A stretch of DNA of 64,000 nucleotides from Chionoecetes opilio (GCA_016584305.1 JACEEZ010020466.1:318040-382039), one strand, 5' to 3'; numbered from the stretch's first letter, positions 1 through 13,157 are shown. Program-made: numbers and translations. The notes: a model not told the origin generated them from the letters alone.

Positions 1-299
1 AAAGTATTAGTCGCGCCGCCCCGTCCTTCTCATCCCACGGAGGCGACTAATCACATTCCAGCTATTTCCTTCGTCAGCCCAAGACCTCCTCAGCTCCTGC
101 CTCTACCCCCTCCTCCCTCCTCTCTCTACCCTCCTTTCTCTCCCTCTTCCCTCCTCCCTTCCTCTCCCTCCCAGCCAGTGATCTGCGGCCATCCCCTGCA
201 GGCACAGCAAAGCCTTATGCAGACAACGCGCATCTCCATACACAAGTCATTTATCATGGCTTCCCAGGCCTCTGCAGTCCTCCCTCCTGCAGCTCGCCA

Positions 300-420
300 C
301 ATGCCTGTCTCCTCCTCCTCCTCCTCTCCTCCTCCTCCTCCTCCTCCTCCTCCTTCCCCTCCCCCTCCACCACCGCCACCACCACCACCACCACCACCTC
401 CTCCTCCTCCTCCTCCCTCA
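300..420 (+). repeat. CCT/CCA trinucleotide tract
   Basis: Runs of CCT then CCA then CCT. Both strands are open (poly-Pro on one, poly-Gly on the other) only because the trinucleotides contain no stop. Nothing else supports a gene in 1-560. Confidence 0.9.
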
Positions 421-563
421 ACATACACAATATTCACATACACACACAAAGAAGCAAAACATAAACACTGATACACTTGAAGTTGTTCATATCGCGACAC
501 AGGGTCATTAAAATCTCATCTATACCACTCTGTCTTCATAGTAAAAAATACCGGTACATATCT

Positions 564-617
564 AACCGCAGCAGCAATACCCGACCACCACCACCACAAT
601 CACACACGGCGACCGGC

Positions 618-650
<33 letters not shown>

Positions 651-726
651 ACACACACACAACAACACACACACACACACGAGGCCGTAATGACACCAAC
701 CACGCACTCGTTCCCTCTTAGATCAT

Positions 727-776
<50 letters not shown>
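564..776. repeat. Interspersed repeat fragment with two CA tails
   Basis: About 60 bp starting CTAACCGCAGCAGCAATACC and running into (CA)n. The same 60 bp recurs at 1612-1680, also followed by (CA)n, so this is a dispersed repeat with a CA tail, possibly SINE-derived. A second (CA)n lies at 732-776. Confidence 0.65.
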
Positions 777-779
<3 letters not shown>

Positions 780-833
780 TACTATTTTATATTATTTCTT
801 CCTTTTTCCTCTCATAGGGTTAAGCAAGAATAG

Positions 834-948
<115 letters not shown>

Positions 949-1024
949 AAGTAACCGCAAGTCATTCCTGTTGTTATCAAGCCAACGTAAACCTAGATCA
1001 AATTATTCATCTCTTTCTTGTACC

Positions 1025-1088
1025 CTATAAGCGGGCTTTTTGTTACCTCTGTTTCGTGCCCTTGGCCAGTCCTTTGTCATGTAAAAAA

Positions 1089-1107
<19 letters not shown>
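1025..1107 (+). mobile_element. 5'-truncated LINE 3' tail (family 1)
   Basis: The stretch GCGGGCTTT...GTGCCCTTGGCCAGT...TGT followed by poly(A) matches the 3' end of the LINE at 12340-13157. Other copies are at 24441, 44760, 51700 and 52943. Only about 80 bp remain, as expected from 5'-truncated target-primed reverse transcription. Confidence 0.75.
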
Positions 1108-1124
<17 letters not shown>

Positions 1125-1503
1125 TAAATAAAAAAAAAGCAGATTGAATTTCTATTTTTTTTCTTTTTTCTTTTATTTAAATAGTGTTTAATCATATAGA
1201 TGGTTTAAAAGGTAGATGAGTTAAGGCAATAAGTGTTCAGATTGTTTTTTCCTTACCTACACTTCCCTCAAACATGGGGGTATAAGCGTGTTTTTTTTTT
1301 TTTTATTTTTATTATTATTTTTTTTTTTTTTTTTTTTTACTTGTGAAGCCTTTTATACCTTTTTTTACGTGACGTGTAAGTTATAGCTACTTACAATTTA
1401 CAAGTCCATCAAAGTTATAACACGTTGCACAAGGGACATAATCATGAGCTGATTCTGAACACTTACTGCCTTAACTTATCTACCTTTTAAGCCATCTGTG
1501 TGA

Positions 1504-1813
1504 TTAACCCCTTCACGCCCAGCAGATCTTTCCTTTGCTATATAAAATGTATATTGTTAGCCATAAAATTACGAAAACTAACTGAATATACCGATTTAGT
1601 TAGTCGACAAGTTAGTCTAACCGCAGCAGCAATACCCGACCACCACCACCACCGCAATCATACACGGCGACCGGCTTCACACACACACACACACACACAT
1701 ACACACACACAGGTCAGGTCATATCTATAAAATATTGCTTATATTCACTAAAAAAATCGTCTAATGGTACCCAAATTACAATGGAAATTACGTTATGGGT
1801 CTCATGGGATTAA
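1504..1813 (+). mobile_element. TTAA-flanked MITE, copy 1, with nested repeat
   Basis: TTAA at 1504-1507, then CCCCTTCACGCCCAG, and TTAA at 1810-1813 after a degraded right end. The middle is interrupted at about 1607-1710 by the 60 bp repeat plus (CA)n also seen at 564. The remaining halves match the other family copies. Confidence 0.75.
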
Positions 1814-2114
1814 TAACTGTTGAAATAAAGATATAAAATAAAAAAGGGCATCATATTCCAGCAGAAGACACACTTATAGGTTCGCTTACGTCATTACTTA
1901 TTCCAACTGAACGCTTGATATCTGTTTCTAGTTCCTTTTTTTTTACAGTCGTGCTCGAATGGACCTAATTTATCATCACGCGAGAAAAGACCGCCCGCTT
2001 GCCAACACACACTCCTGCCTGCCACACTACTACTATACTACTACAGACTATAATATACTACAATACTTTATACACCCACCGCTATATAACCTCCCTCTAC
2101 TCAATGCTACTTTA

Positions 2115-2500
2115 ATATTTTATATTTTTATAGTAGGGTTAGTAGTAGTAGTAGTAGTAGTTTTATCTATAATGTTTTATCTTTTATCTTTTTTATAGTA
2201 GGGTTAGTAGTAGTTTTATCTTTGTGTTTTATCTTTTATCTTTTTATAGTAGGCTTAGTAGTAGTTTTATCTTTGTGTTTTATCTTTTATCTTTTTATAG
2301 TAGGCTTAGTAGTAGTTTTATCTTTGTGTTTTATCTTTTATCTTTTTATAGTAGGCTTAGTAGTAGTTTTATCTTTGTGTTTTATCTTTTATCTTTTTAT
2401 AGTAGGCTTAGTAGTAGTTTTACCTTTATAGTTTTTTTCTTTTTTATAATAGGCTTAGTAGTAGTAGTAGTTTTATCTTTAATGTTTTATCTTTTATCTT
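2115..2500 (+). repeat. 51 bp minisatellite
   Basis: About six units of 51 bp containing TTTTATCTTTGTG and ATAGTAGGCTTAGTAG. Because 51 is a multiple of 3, frames stay open and translate to 17-residue hydrophobic repeats. I regard these as non-coding. Confidence 0.9.
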
Positions 2501-3470
2501 ATTTATAGTATTTACACCAACATCAATCTCTTTTAACTTTGTATCACTGCCACTCTGAACTCAACCAATTCTCCTCTAGACGAAAAATAATAATAATTAT
2601 TAATAATATAATAATATATAATAATATAATTATAATAATAACAATAATAGAATGTAGTCTTCACAGCCAACAGTAAAAAATCATAACTTAAGACATAGTA
2701 ATGACTAACCCTTGCAGCCAACATTTCCTTAGCTATATGAAAATTGAATATTTAATAATAATAAAAAGTTACTAATAATACAAAATAACTAGGACAAGAT
2801 AAAACGGTATATCTTCCAAGATTACAGTATCAAAAAAATCTAATATACAGACATGAGTAAATGAATTAACCTTACGTCCAAGGTTGAGTCCTAAGTAATA
2901 GAAATTGTCGATGACTAGCCATAAAATACGAAAGTAACGTGATAACCAAAAAACTAGACATTGATACAAACCGGTAATCAAAATATACTAGTTTACTAGA
3001 AAAAAGTCTAAGTGGTTACCCAATATACATGGATTATTTTGGGCTCAAGCGCTGTTGAGTACAACATACAAAAGATTTCGAAGGACAATCGTGATGTTAA
3101 AAGACTGAAGTAACAGTAATTACAGAGACAAAAAAACAATAATTGATGACAGATGCGACAAAATTGGGAATCAGACTTTTCTTAATTCAAGGCAAACATT
3201 AATGTTTATGCAAAAAAGATCATGGGTGTATTAGGCATATGCGATTACCAATTACTGAGTCAGCATCATCAAATTCATGTTTAGGATCAACATTTATCCT
3301 CCTTGGCCAGCGATCCATTGTATCTCGCAGAAATTAGAGTTTTAAGATAGAATAAGCAATACAAAGATAGACCGTGATCTTGTTTTTATTCTCCTCTAGC
3401 ATGTGGGTAGTTCTTCTACTAGATCGCTCCTGTACCTCCCTCTCCTATCTGTCTGCCCAACTGACTTTTA
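2500..3470. other. AT-rich sequence without recognised features
   Basis: AT-rich, with small TAA/AATAAT runs at 2585-2660. I see no gene, splice-flanked exon or transposon end here. Confidence 0.5.
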
Positions 3471-3483
3471 CCCCTAAGTGAGT

Positions 3484-5290
3484 TCTCTCCCCTCACTCTC
3501 CTCTTTCCCCTCACTATGCAGCTTCTTTCCTCACTGTGCAGCTCTTCCCACTATGCATCCCCTCACTGCACCTTTCCTCCTAGCAGCTTCTTTCCCCTCA
3601 CTATGCAGCTTCTTTCCCCTCACTATGCAGCTTCTTTCCCCTCACTATGCAGCTTCTTTCCCCTCACTATGCAGCTTCTTTCCTCACTATGCAGCTTCTT
3701 TCCCCTCACTATGCAGCTTCTTTCCCCTCACTATGCAGCTTCTATCCCCTCACTATGCAGCTTCTTTCCCATCACTATGCAGCTTCTTTCCCCTCACTAT
3801 GCAGCTTCTTTCCCCTCACTATGCATCTTCTTTCCCCTCACTATGCAGCTTCTTTCCCCTCACTATGCAGCTTCTTTCCCCTCACTATGCAGCTTCTATC
3901 CCCTCACTATGCAGCTTCTTTCCCCTCACTATGCAGCTTCTTTCCCCTCACTATGCAGCTTCTTTCCAATCACTAGCTTCTATCCTCTCACTATGCAGCT
4001 TCTTTTCCCTCACTCCCTCACTAGCTTCTATCCCCTCACTATGCAGCTTCTTTCCCCTCACTATGCAGCTTCTTTCCCCTCACTATGCAGCTTCTTTCCC
4101 CTCACTATGCAGCTTCTTTCCCCTCACTATGCAGCTTCTTTCCCCTCACTATGCAGCTTCTTTCCCCTCACTATGCAGCTTCTTTCCCCTCACTATGCAG
4201 CTTCTTTCCCCTCACTATGCAGCTTCTTTCCCCTCACTATGCAGCTTCTTTCCCATATGCAGCTTTCCAATCACTAGCTCTATCTCCACTATGCAGCTTC
4301 TTTTCCCTCACTCCCTCACTAGCTTCTATCCCCTCACTATGCAGCTTCTTTCCCCTCACTATGCAGCTTCTTTCCCCTCACTATGCAGCTTCTTTCCAAT
4401 CACTATGCAGCTTCTTTCCAATCACTATGCAGCTTCTTTCCATCACTATGCAGCTTCTTTCCCCTCACTATGCAGCTTCTTTCCAATCACTATGCAGCTT
4501 CTTTCAATCACTATGCAGCTTCTTTCCAATCATAGCAGCTTCTCTTCCCCTCACTATGCAGCTTCTTTCCCCTCACTATGCAGCTTCTTTCCCCTCACTA
4601 TGCAGCTTCTTTCCCCTCACTATGCAGCTTCTTTCCCCTCACTATGCAGCTTCTTTCCAATCACTATGCAGCTTCTTTCCCCTCACTATGCAGCTTCTTT
4701 CCCCTCACTATGCAGCTTCTTTCCAATCACTATGCAGCTTCTTTCCCCTCACTATGCAGCTTCTTTCCCCTCACTATGCAGCTTCTTTCCCCTCACTATG
4801 CAGCTTCTTTCCCCTCACTATGCAGCTTCTTTCCCCTCACTATGCAGCTTCTTTCCCCTCACTATGCAGCTTCTTTCCAATCACTAGCTTCTATCCTCTC
4901 ACTATGCAGCTTCTTTTCCCTCACTCCCTCACTAGCTTCTATCCCCTCACTATGCAGCTTCTTTCCCCTCACTATGCAGCTTCTTTCCCCTCACTATGCA
5001 GCTTCTTTCCCTCACTATGCAGCTTTCTTTCTCCCTCACTATGCACTTCTTTCCAATCACTATGCAGCTTCTTTCCCCTCACTATGCAGCTTCTTTCCCC
5101 TCACTATGCAGCTTCTATTCCCCTCACTATGCAGCTTCTTTCCCCTCACTATGCAGCTTCTTTCCCTCACTATGCTTCCTCACTAGCGCTTCTTTCCCCT
5201 CACTATGCAGCTTCTTTCCCCTCACTATGCAGCTTCTTTCCCCCACTATGCACTTCTTTCCCTCATATGCATTCTTTCCAATCACTTCCT
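3484..5290 (+). repeat. 22 bp minisatellite array, about 80 units
   Basis: The unit begins CTATGCAGCTTCTTTCCC and ends CTCA, with variants (CCAATC for CCCCTC, a missing base, a shortened CTAGCTTCTATCC unit). Since 22 is not a multiple of 3 and the unit has no stop, all three + frames are open for hundreds of codons with a 22-residue periodicity. Longer blocks with CTAGCTTCTATC units recur near 3970, 4265, 4880 and 4925, indicating higher-order duplication. Confidence 0.95.
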
Positions 5291-5699
5291 CACTTAGTCT
5301 GTCCATTTTATCAAGTCACCTGTAGAAATTATCCACCAACCACCCTCTCAATTAGTAGAGTGGTAGTTTTGCGCCCCCCCCCCCCTAGTGAGGGAGGTAT
5401 TGTTCGCTCACCATAGGGGAGAGTAAAGCAGAAGTAAGGTAATGACTATGCATTGAAAAACTATAAGCTATATTAAGCCCACTCCCTCAACTGACTTTTT
5501 TCACTTGTCCCTCATGCTTAACCTCCCCTCACAGGTCCCCCTCCCTCTCCTCCGCTCGCTTTTCTCCCTCATCTCACTCCTTCTCTCATCGACCCTCATC
5601 CCCCCTATCTTTCCCTCTCCACTTCCTCCAGCTCAGTTTTTTCCTCCTTGCTTTTCTGTACTAGTATAATTACCTCTTATTATCCTTGCTCCTTTGCTA

Positions 5700-6280
5700 T
5701 TTATTATTTCTTCATATTACTTCCTTTCATGGTTATTGATCAGGGATGAGTTGTAGAGTTCCTGGTATTACACTCTTTCTTTGTTCTAGTCTTATTATTA
5801 TCTTCATTATTACTTCCTTTCAAAGCTCGTATTTCAGAGGGCAAACGTTGACAATCCAACCTCACTCCTCCTCCATCATACTCCTCTCCTTCCCTCTCTC
5901 TCTCCCTCTCTGCTCTTATCCCCTCCACTCACACCACAACTTCCCACCTCATCCCTCCCCTCACATAATATCCCTTCCCTCCCTCTCCCCCTTCCCCTCC
6001 CCTCACATATTCCCCTCCCCCCTCTCCCCCCCCCGCTGTGCTGGGTTCCCTTGCCAGTAACTTAATCTCTCCTGAGGTTTCTTCTTTGTTTACAAGACAG
6101 TACCTCCCTCCCTCCTCCTCTCTCATCTCCTTGGTAGCCCTCTTCCACTCCTTCCACTCCTCCTCCTCCTCCACTAATCTCCCTCTCTCCATACCATTCC
6201 TCCTCCTCCACTCATCTCCCTCTCTCTCCCTACCACTCATCCTCCTCCACTCCTATCCCCCCCTCTCTCTCCTCTCTCTC

Positions 6281-6313
<33 letters not shown>

Positions 6314-6329
6314 CTCCCTCTCTCTCCTC

Positions 6330-6373
<44 letters not shown>

Positions 6374-6740
6374 CCTCCTTCTCTCTCTCTCTCTCTCTCT
6401 CTCCTCTCTCATCCTCTCTCCACTCTCTCCTCTCCTACTCCATCCTCTCACTCATCTCCTCTTCCACCATTCCATCCTCCTCCACTCATCTCTCCTCTCT
6501 CTCCTACCATTCCATCCTCCTCCACTCATCTCCTCTCTCCCTACCATTCCATCCTCCTCCACTCATCTCCCTCTCTCCCTACCATTCCATCCTCCTCCAC
6601 TCATCTCCCTCTCTCCCTACCATTCCATCTTCCTCCACTCCTATCCCTCTCTCTCTCTTCCACTCTTCCTCTCTCCCTTCCACTCCTCTCTCTATCTCTC
6701 TCCCTACCACTCACCTCCCTCTCTCTCCCTACCACTGTAT
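5700..6740 (+). repeat. Pyrimidine-rich tract with (CT)n core
   Basis: CT/CCT-rich low-complexity DNA with a (CT)n core at about 6256-6412. From 6430 a degenerate unit of about 33-35 bp containing CTACCATTCCATCCTCCTCC repeats. The open frames on both strands are compositional. Confidence 0.85.
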
Positions 6741-7185
6741 ATCCTATTTTTTTTGTTATGACGTCGTTAAAAATTCTGTAAAACTGGTACTTTGTCAATA
6801 AACTACTACTACTACTACTACTATAAACGACGAAGCAACACGATCTAAGTACTTATATCACCCAACCCAAGTAAATATAATAAAACAAAATAATACGTAT
6901 CTGAATACTAAATAAATAAATAATAAAAAAGACACTGGAGATAAATATAAACTAAAAAAGAATTGAAAAAAAACCAGGTGGTGAAGCTTCATCCCCTTGC
7001 GAGCAGATCATTCAGATGCAAGTTAATGAATGTTGAGTTATTTTACATCCACTGAATAAGACGTGCATAATAATTGCCACAGCATATTTATCGGGTATTA
7101 ATTAAGAGTTCTTCATGTGCCTGGGGGGGTGGGGCGGCTTTGGTAGACGGGGTGAGGGTGCAGGTGTAGGTACAGGTAAGGGGGG

Positions 7186-7276
<91 letters not shown>
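7186..7276 (+). repeat. (GA)n microsatellite
   Basis: GA dinucleotide tract with one GGA interruption, followed by purine-rich sequence to about 7490. Confidence 0.95.
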
Positions 7277-7280
<4 letters not shown>

Positions 7281-7517
7281 AAGGAAATACAATACTAGGG
7301 CGAAGGAGGAAAGAAGAGGAAAGTGCACGAGGAAAAAGAGAGAAAATCGGAAAGAAAGAGAGGTTTGAGGGAAGTTGGAGGCACATAGAGGGGGAGGAGG
7401 GGAGGGGAAGGGAGGGGAAGAGGTGTAGGGAAGGTGAGGGGGAGGGAGGAAGGGGAGGGAAGGGGAGGAAGGTAGGGGAAGGTGTGGGAAAAGTCTGCTT
7501 GATGGATGTTCTGCCAA

Positions 7518-9175
7518 CGCCTGTTTACTATACGCCTGACGCTTAAGATGTTCTCCCCACGCTTGTTTACTACGCCTGACGCTTAGGATGTTCTCCCCAC
7601 GCTTGTTTACTACGCCTGACGCTTAGGATGTTCTCCCCACGCTTGTTTACTACGCCTGACGCTTAGGATGTTCTCCCACGCCTGTTTACTACGCCTGACG
7701 CTTAGGATGTTCTCCCCACGCTTGTTTACTACGCCTGACGCTTAGGATGTTCTCCCCACGCTTGTTTACTACGCCTGACGCTTAGGATGTTCTCCCCACG
7801 CCTGTTTACTACGCCTGACGCTTAGGATGTTCTCCCCACGCCTGTTTACTGCGCCTGACGCTTAGGATGTTCTCCCCACGCCTGTTTACTACGCCTGACG
7901 CTTAGGATGTTCTCCCCACGCCTGTTTACTACGTATGACGCTTAGGATGTTCTTCCCACGTCTGTTTACTGCGCCTGACGCTTAGGATGTTCTCCCACGC
8001 CTGTTTACTACGTATGACGCTTAGGATGTTCTTCCCACGTCTGTTTACTGCGCCTGACGCTTAGGATGTTCTCCCCACGCCTGTTTACTACGCCTGACGC
8101 TTAGGATGTTCTCCCCACGCCTGTTTACTGCGCCTGACGCTTAGGATGTTCTCCCCACGCCTGTTTACTACGCCTGACGCTTAGGATGTTCTCCCCACGC
8201 CTGTTTACTACGCCTGACACTTAGGATGTTCTCCCAATGCTTGTTTACTACGCCTGACACTTAGGATGTTCTCCCCACGCCTGTTTACTACGCCTGACGC
8301 TTAGGATGTTCTCCCCACGCCTGTTTACTACGCCTGACACTTAGGATGTTCTCCCCACGCCTGTTTACTACGCCTGACACTTAGGATGTTCTCCCCACGC
8401 CTGTTTACTACGCCTGACGCTTAGGATGTTCTCCCCACGCCTGTTTACTACGCCTGACGCTTAGGATGTTCTCCCCACGCCTGTTTACTACGCCTGACGC
8501 TTAGGATGTTCTCCCCACGCTTGTTTACTACGCCTGACACTTAGGATGTTCTCCCCACACCTGTTTACTACGCCTGACGCTTAGGATGTTCTCCCCACGC
8601 CTGTTTACTACGCCTGACGCTTAGGATGTTCTCCCCACGCCTGTTTACTACGCCTGACGCTTAGGATGTTCTCCCAATGCTTGTTTACTACGCCTGACAC
8701 TTAGGATGTTCTCCCCACGCTTGTTTACTACGCCTGACGCTTAGGATGTTCTCCCCACGCCTGTTTACTACGCCTGACGCTTAGGATGTTCTCCCCACGC
8801 CTGTTTACTACGCCTGACACTGAGGATGTTCTCCCCACGCCTGTTTACTACGCCTGACACTTAGGATGTTCTCCCCACGCCTGTTTACTACGCCTGACGC
8901 TTAGGATGTTCTCCCCACGCTTGTTTAACCCCTTCACGCCCAGATCTTTCCTTTGCTATATAAAATCATCTGTTGTTAGCCATAAAATTACTAAAAGTGA
9001 CTAAATATACCAAATTAATTAGTGGACAAGGATACTAAACAGGTCATATCTATACAATATTGCTTATATTCACAAAAAATCGTCTAATGGTAGTCAAATT
9101 ACAATGGAAATAATGTTCTGAGCCTCAAGGGGTTAATACGCCTGACGCTTAGGATTTTCTCCCAACGCTTAGGAC
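7518..9175 (+). repeat. 40 bp satellite-like array split by a MITE
   Basis: About 35 head-to-tail 40 bp units (TGTTTACTACGCCTGACGCT followed by TAGGATGTTCTCCCCACGCC) up to 8934. A MITE interrupts the array at 8935-9136, then one partial unit resumes at 9137-9175. Units differ by few substitutions (CGC/CAC, CCTG/CTTG, ACGTATG), which suggests recent homogenisation. Confidence 0.95.
8935..9136 (+). mobile_element. TTAA-flanked MITE, copy 2, inside the 40 bp array
   Basis: TTAA at 8935-8938 and 9133-9136 enclose about 194 bp running from CCCCTTCACGCCCAGATC to GCCTCAAGGGG. It splits a 40 bp unit between TGT and TACGCC, so the array predates the insertion. TTAA duplication and CCC-initial termini are typical of piggyBac-type elements. 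Confidence 0.85.
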
Positions 9176-9469
9176 AGTTCACCGCTCAGTCATCCTTGGT
9201 GGGTCGGGGCGAGGGGCGAAGAGGAGACAGAAGGAAACGAGGATATGGAGGCTGAGGAAGCGGGTGGGGGAGGAGGGTAAGGAGGGGGGGGGGTTCAAGG
9301 GATAAAAACGCTGGTGTGTGGGGAGGGGGGAGGGGAAGGGCCAACGGTCTTTATTGTGGCCATGTTAAAATATATACTTCGCTAGAGGGTCACTTATGGT
9401 CGACTGAAGAATAGGGTATTGGGTGTAATCAGAGGAAGACTTAAAGTGTTGGGTGCTCGAGGCTAACCA

Positions 9470-9682
9470 ACCACACACCACCACAACCACACACCACCAC
9501 ATCACACATCACACACCACCACAACCACACCACACACCACCACAACCACACACCACCACAACCACACACCACCACCACACATCACCAAACCACCACACAC
9601 CACGACACAAACACACACCACCACAAACCACACACCACCACAACCACACACCACCATAACCACACACCACCACAACCACAGC
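9470..9682 (+). repeat. CCACCACAACCACACA minisatellite
   Basis: Degenerate CA/CCA tandem repeat with units of about 15-18 bp. The open frame across it is compositional. Confidence 0.9.
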
Positions 9683-9912
9683 CTTCGTAACGCTGCCAGA
9701 TTTTCACCACATGTTGACGGGTACGAGAAAAACGACTGTGATATTGATTAGGTAAGATACTTTGGGTTATTCAAAGTTAAAGTATCCCAAAGTTGTTGGG
9801 ATACTTTAGGTTATTTACGATGCAAGTTACCAACAACACCAACAAAGAGTAACAATGAAACAAAGCATCGAACGTTTTAAAGGTAACACAATATATACAC
9901 CTAAACTAAAGT

Positions 9913-9953
9913 AACCTAACCTAACCTAACCTAGCCTAACCTAACCTATAACC
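9913..9953 (+). repeat. Interstitial CCTAA (telomere-type) run
   Basis: Seven to eight CCTAA pentamers, with variants CCTAG and CCTAT. TTAGG/CCTAA is the ancestral arthropod telomere repeat. The run is too short for a chromosome end. Confidence 0.7.
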
Positions 9954-9959
9954 TACGAA

Positions 9960-10470
9960 ACTATAAACTAGCCTTAACTTATATTTTATCCGTTACCTCT
10001 TTGCATAATACTTTCTTGTTACATAATAACCACGAACGAGCACCTTACAGCAATCACACACAAAAAAAAATCCCTGTTCTCTCTACTCCAAGCTGTGAAA
10101 CGTCGACAAAGCTTCACAGTTTCAAGCTTAATTAGCGAACCACCGACAGTAGTTTGGTGAGGTAGGGAAGACGCGGGGCCGGTTGTCACATGTCTCATAC
10201 TTTAACACATATCTACACTAGTCTATTTCTTTTAACGAGGCAAAAAATCCTGACCCCTTGCTGCTTACTGACTGATATTTGATGCCAGAAGAAGGGACTA
10301 CTACAGTTCTTCTAAATGTCAGCTGTATTTTATCATAGTTAACCATATTATCAGGTAAACATAGGCATCACTTTAAGCATGAGACCTTAAGATAGAATGG
10401 ATTTTTGCCTTGTTAAAAAAATAGACTATAGTTCTAACCGCTGCTGCCCTCATTGGATAGGAAATATCAA
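9960..10470. other. No gene seen
   Basis: Unique-looking AT-rich sequence between the CCTAA run and the 16 bp array. No supported exon or element ends. Confidence 0.4.
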
Positions 10471-10473
10471 GTG

Positions 10474-10962
10474 TAACAACCAACCCATGTAACAACCAAC
10501 CCATGTAACAACCAACTCCTGTAACAACCAACCCCTGTAACAACCAACCCATGTAACAACCAACCCATGTAACAACCAACCCATGTAACAACCAACCCCT
10601 GTAACAACCAACCCCTGTAACAACCAACCCATGTAACAACCAACCCCTGTAACAACCAACCCATGTAACAACCAACCCATGTAACAACCAACCCATGTAA
10701 CAACCAACCCATGTAACAACCAACCCATGTAACAACCAACCCATGTAACAACCAACCCATGTAACAACCAACCCATGTAACAACCAACCCATGTAACAAC
10801 CAACCCATGTAACAACCAACCCATGTAAAACCAACCCATAAACCCCATGTAACAACCAACCCATGTAACAACCAACCCATGTAACAACCAACCCATGTAA
10901 CAACCAACCCATGTAACAACCAACCCATGTAACAACCAACCCATGTAACAACCAACCCCGGT
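10474..10962 (+). repeat. 16 bp minisatellite, about 30 units
   Basis: The unit is AACAACCAACCCATGT, with variant CCTG for CATG. All minus frames are open with a 16-residue periodicity, a product of the repeat and not a gene. Confidence 0.95.
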
Positions 10963-11407
10963 ATCGGCTACATCTTGTTTCTTATTCAATGTAAATGTAT
11001 TCTATGTATGATCCAGTTTTAGATTCATGCTATTTGCTGTCTGTGCTATCTCATTTTTAATAGATTTTTTTCTGTACTAGAATGACGCCTTGTGCGCAAT
11101 ACATTAAATCAAATCAAATCAAAACCCCTACTTAGCATAGCATCGTCAACGTGTTCCCCATCCAAGAGAGTGTACCATGAAGCTCCGCCGCCAACACTAC
11201 GAACAGACCAGACCGGGTGCAGAAGTGTGCCGTAAGCGTCGCAAAGTAACGCCATAATAATAATAAAGTAACGCCATAATAATAATAAAGTAACGCCAAC
11301 CACAATAGTCTTCTTTCTGTTCGCCCCAAGCCAGGTATTATAACACACTTGTATACATAATCGAACAGAAGCAACAGGTGGTATGGTAGTTAGTATGCAT
11401 CAAGAGT

Positions 11408-11439
<32 letters not shown>

Positions 11440-11729
11440 CTACAATAAATATCAAATACAGTAAACAGGTAAATGTAATTCTTGAGGTTCGGTTGAGTGA
11501 TAAAAATGTTACAACCGTACCAAAAAGAAAAAAAGAAAGTGCTAGCATGGAATGTACGTCTTGGTTGCAAAGTGGCGGCCAATAGCAGCTCGAGGCAGGA
11601 ACATCAAAGAAGAAAAAAAACACATTGGCCATTACAATAAATAATCCCCGTGTGTTATTATCAGTGAGTGTAACTGTAGCTGCAGCAACCCCGCGGGGCG
11701 TCCTCCGTGCAAGTCACTGTCTGTCTGTG

Positions 11730-11742
11730 TGTCTGTGAGTGA

Positions 11743-11779
<37 letters not shown>

Positions 11780-11889
11780 GCCCATTCCTCGTCTGTGTGT
11801 GTCTGTGTGTCTGTGAGTGTGTGTGTGTGTGTGTGTGTGCGAGGTGTGTGTGTGGGTGTGTGTGTGTGGTGTGTGTGTGTCTGTGGTGT

Positions 11890-11921
<32 letters not shown>

Positions 11922-11933
11922 GTGAGTGTGGTG

Positions 11934-11964
<31 letters not shown>

Positions 11965-11979
11965 TGTGTGTGTGTGTGT

Positions 11980-12062
<83 letters not shown>

Positions 12063-12099
12063 TGTGTGTCTGTGAGGTGTGTGTGTGTGTGTGTGTGTG

Positions 12100-12167
<68 letters not shown>

Positions 12168-12200
12168 TGTGTCTGTGAGGTGTGTGTGTGTGTGTGTGTG
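11730..12200 (+). repeat. Long imperfect (GT)n tract
   Basis: About 470 bp of GT dinucleotides with CT, GAG and GGG interruptions. It yields His-Thr and Cys-Val frames on the two strands, both spurious. A short (CA)n also lies at 11411-11433. Confidence 0.97.
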
Positions 12201-12339
12201 GCCAATTCATCGGCCATGTGTTCCTATGACCAGTGGGATCAGGTGTCGTCATGTCATGTCATATCATCAGGACGAAACCTCTGATGAACGAGGGACGAGT
12301 GAGGTACATATATATATACACCTATCTTATATATTATCA

Positions 12340-13127
12340 TATATACTTTCTTCACCTATCTACTCGACAAAACCTACCAGATAACTATCCCCTCTTCTTC
12401 AATGACACTCAACTGTCTCCTTCTTCTACAATGAACATTCTAGGACTATCCTTTACTAAAAATCTAAACTGGAAATCTCACATCTCATCTCTTGCTAAAA
12501 CAGCTTCTAAGAAGTTAGGTGTCCTGTGGCGTCTGCGTCCTTTTTTTTCTCCCTCCCAATTGCTTACTCTCTACAGGGGCCTTATCCGCCCATGTATGGA
12601 GTATGTCTCACATGTTTGGGGAGGATCCACTCATACAGTTCTCCTAAACAGGGTTGAGTCAAAAGCTTTTCGTCTCATCAACTCCTCTACTCTGACTGAC
12701 TGTCTTCAATCTTTAAATCACCGCCGCAATGTTGCTTCTCTTGCTCTCTTCTACCGTTATTTTCATGCTCACTGCTCTTCTGAACTTGCTAACTGCATGC
12801 CTCCCCCCCTCCCGCGGCCTCGCTGCACAAGACTTTCTACTTATTCTCATCACTATTCTGTCCATCTTCCTAATGCAAGAGTTAATCAGTATCTTTACTC
12901 TTTCATCCCTTTCACTGGTAAACTCTGAAACTCTCTTCCTGTTTCTATTTTTCCATTTTCCTATGACTTAAATCTTTTCAAAAGAAGAGTAACAAGACAC
13001 CTCCCGAACTAAATTGGCTCACCCCTCTTTTTTATTTTATTCTCTTACTGTCTTCTTTATAGAGACTGGCAACTAAGCGGGCTTTGTGTTACTCATTTTT
13101 GTTGTGCCCTTGGCCAGTTCCTTGTGA

Positions 13128-13157
<30 letters not shown>
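12340..13157 (+). pseudogene. 3' part of a non-LTR retrotransposon (LINE family 1), inactive
   Basis: An open frame from about 12340 reads as the region C-terminal to the reverse transcriptase of jockey-like LINEs common in decapods. Recognisable blocks are NILGLSFTKNLNWKSHI, LGVLWRLRPFFSPSQL, YRGLIRPCMEYVSHVWGGST and RVNQYLYSFIPFTGKL. A TGA at the next codon, where the family has Trp, breaks the frame before NSLPVSIFPFSYDLNLFKRR. A 3' UTR of about 120 bp and a poly(A) run at 13131-13157 end the element. The catalytic RT motifs lie upstream and are absent, so this copy is 5'-truncated and dead. The family name is from general similarity, not a search. Confidence 0.85.

Noticed and set aside
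3478..5416. Long + strand open frames (up to 469 codons) rich in Ser, Phe, Pro, Leu, Cys
   Set aside because: All three frames are open because the 22 bp unit has no stop; unit length is not a multiple of 3. No conserved non-repeat portion, splice context or start supports a gene.
7518..8934. CRISPR-like regular array
   Set aside because: The 40 bp units are head-to-tail with no unique spacers; this is a satellite in a eukaryotic genome.
10373..10989. Overlapping minus-strand frames with GWLLHGLVVT repeats
   Set aside because: 16 bp minisatellite open in all three frames; non-coding.
11632..12284. His-Thr and Cys-Val frames
   Set aside because: Imperfect GT dinucleotide tract.
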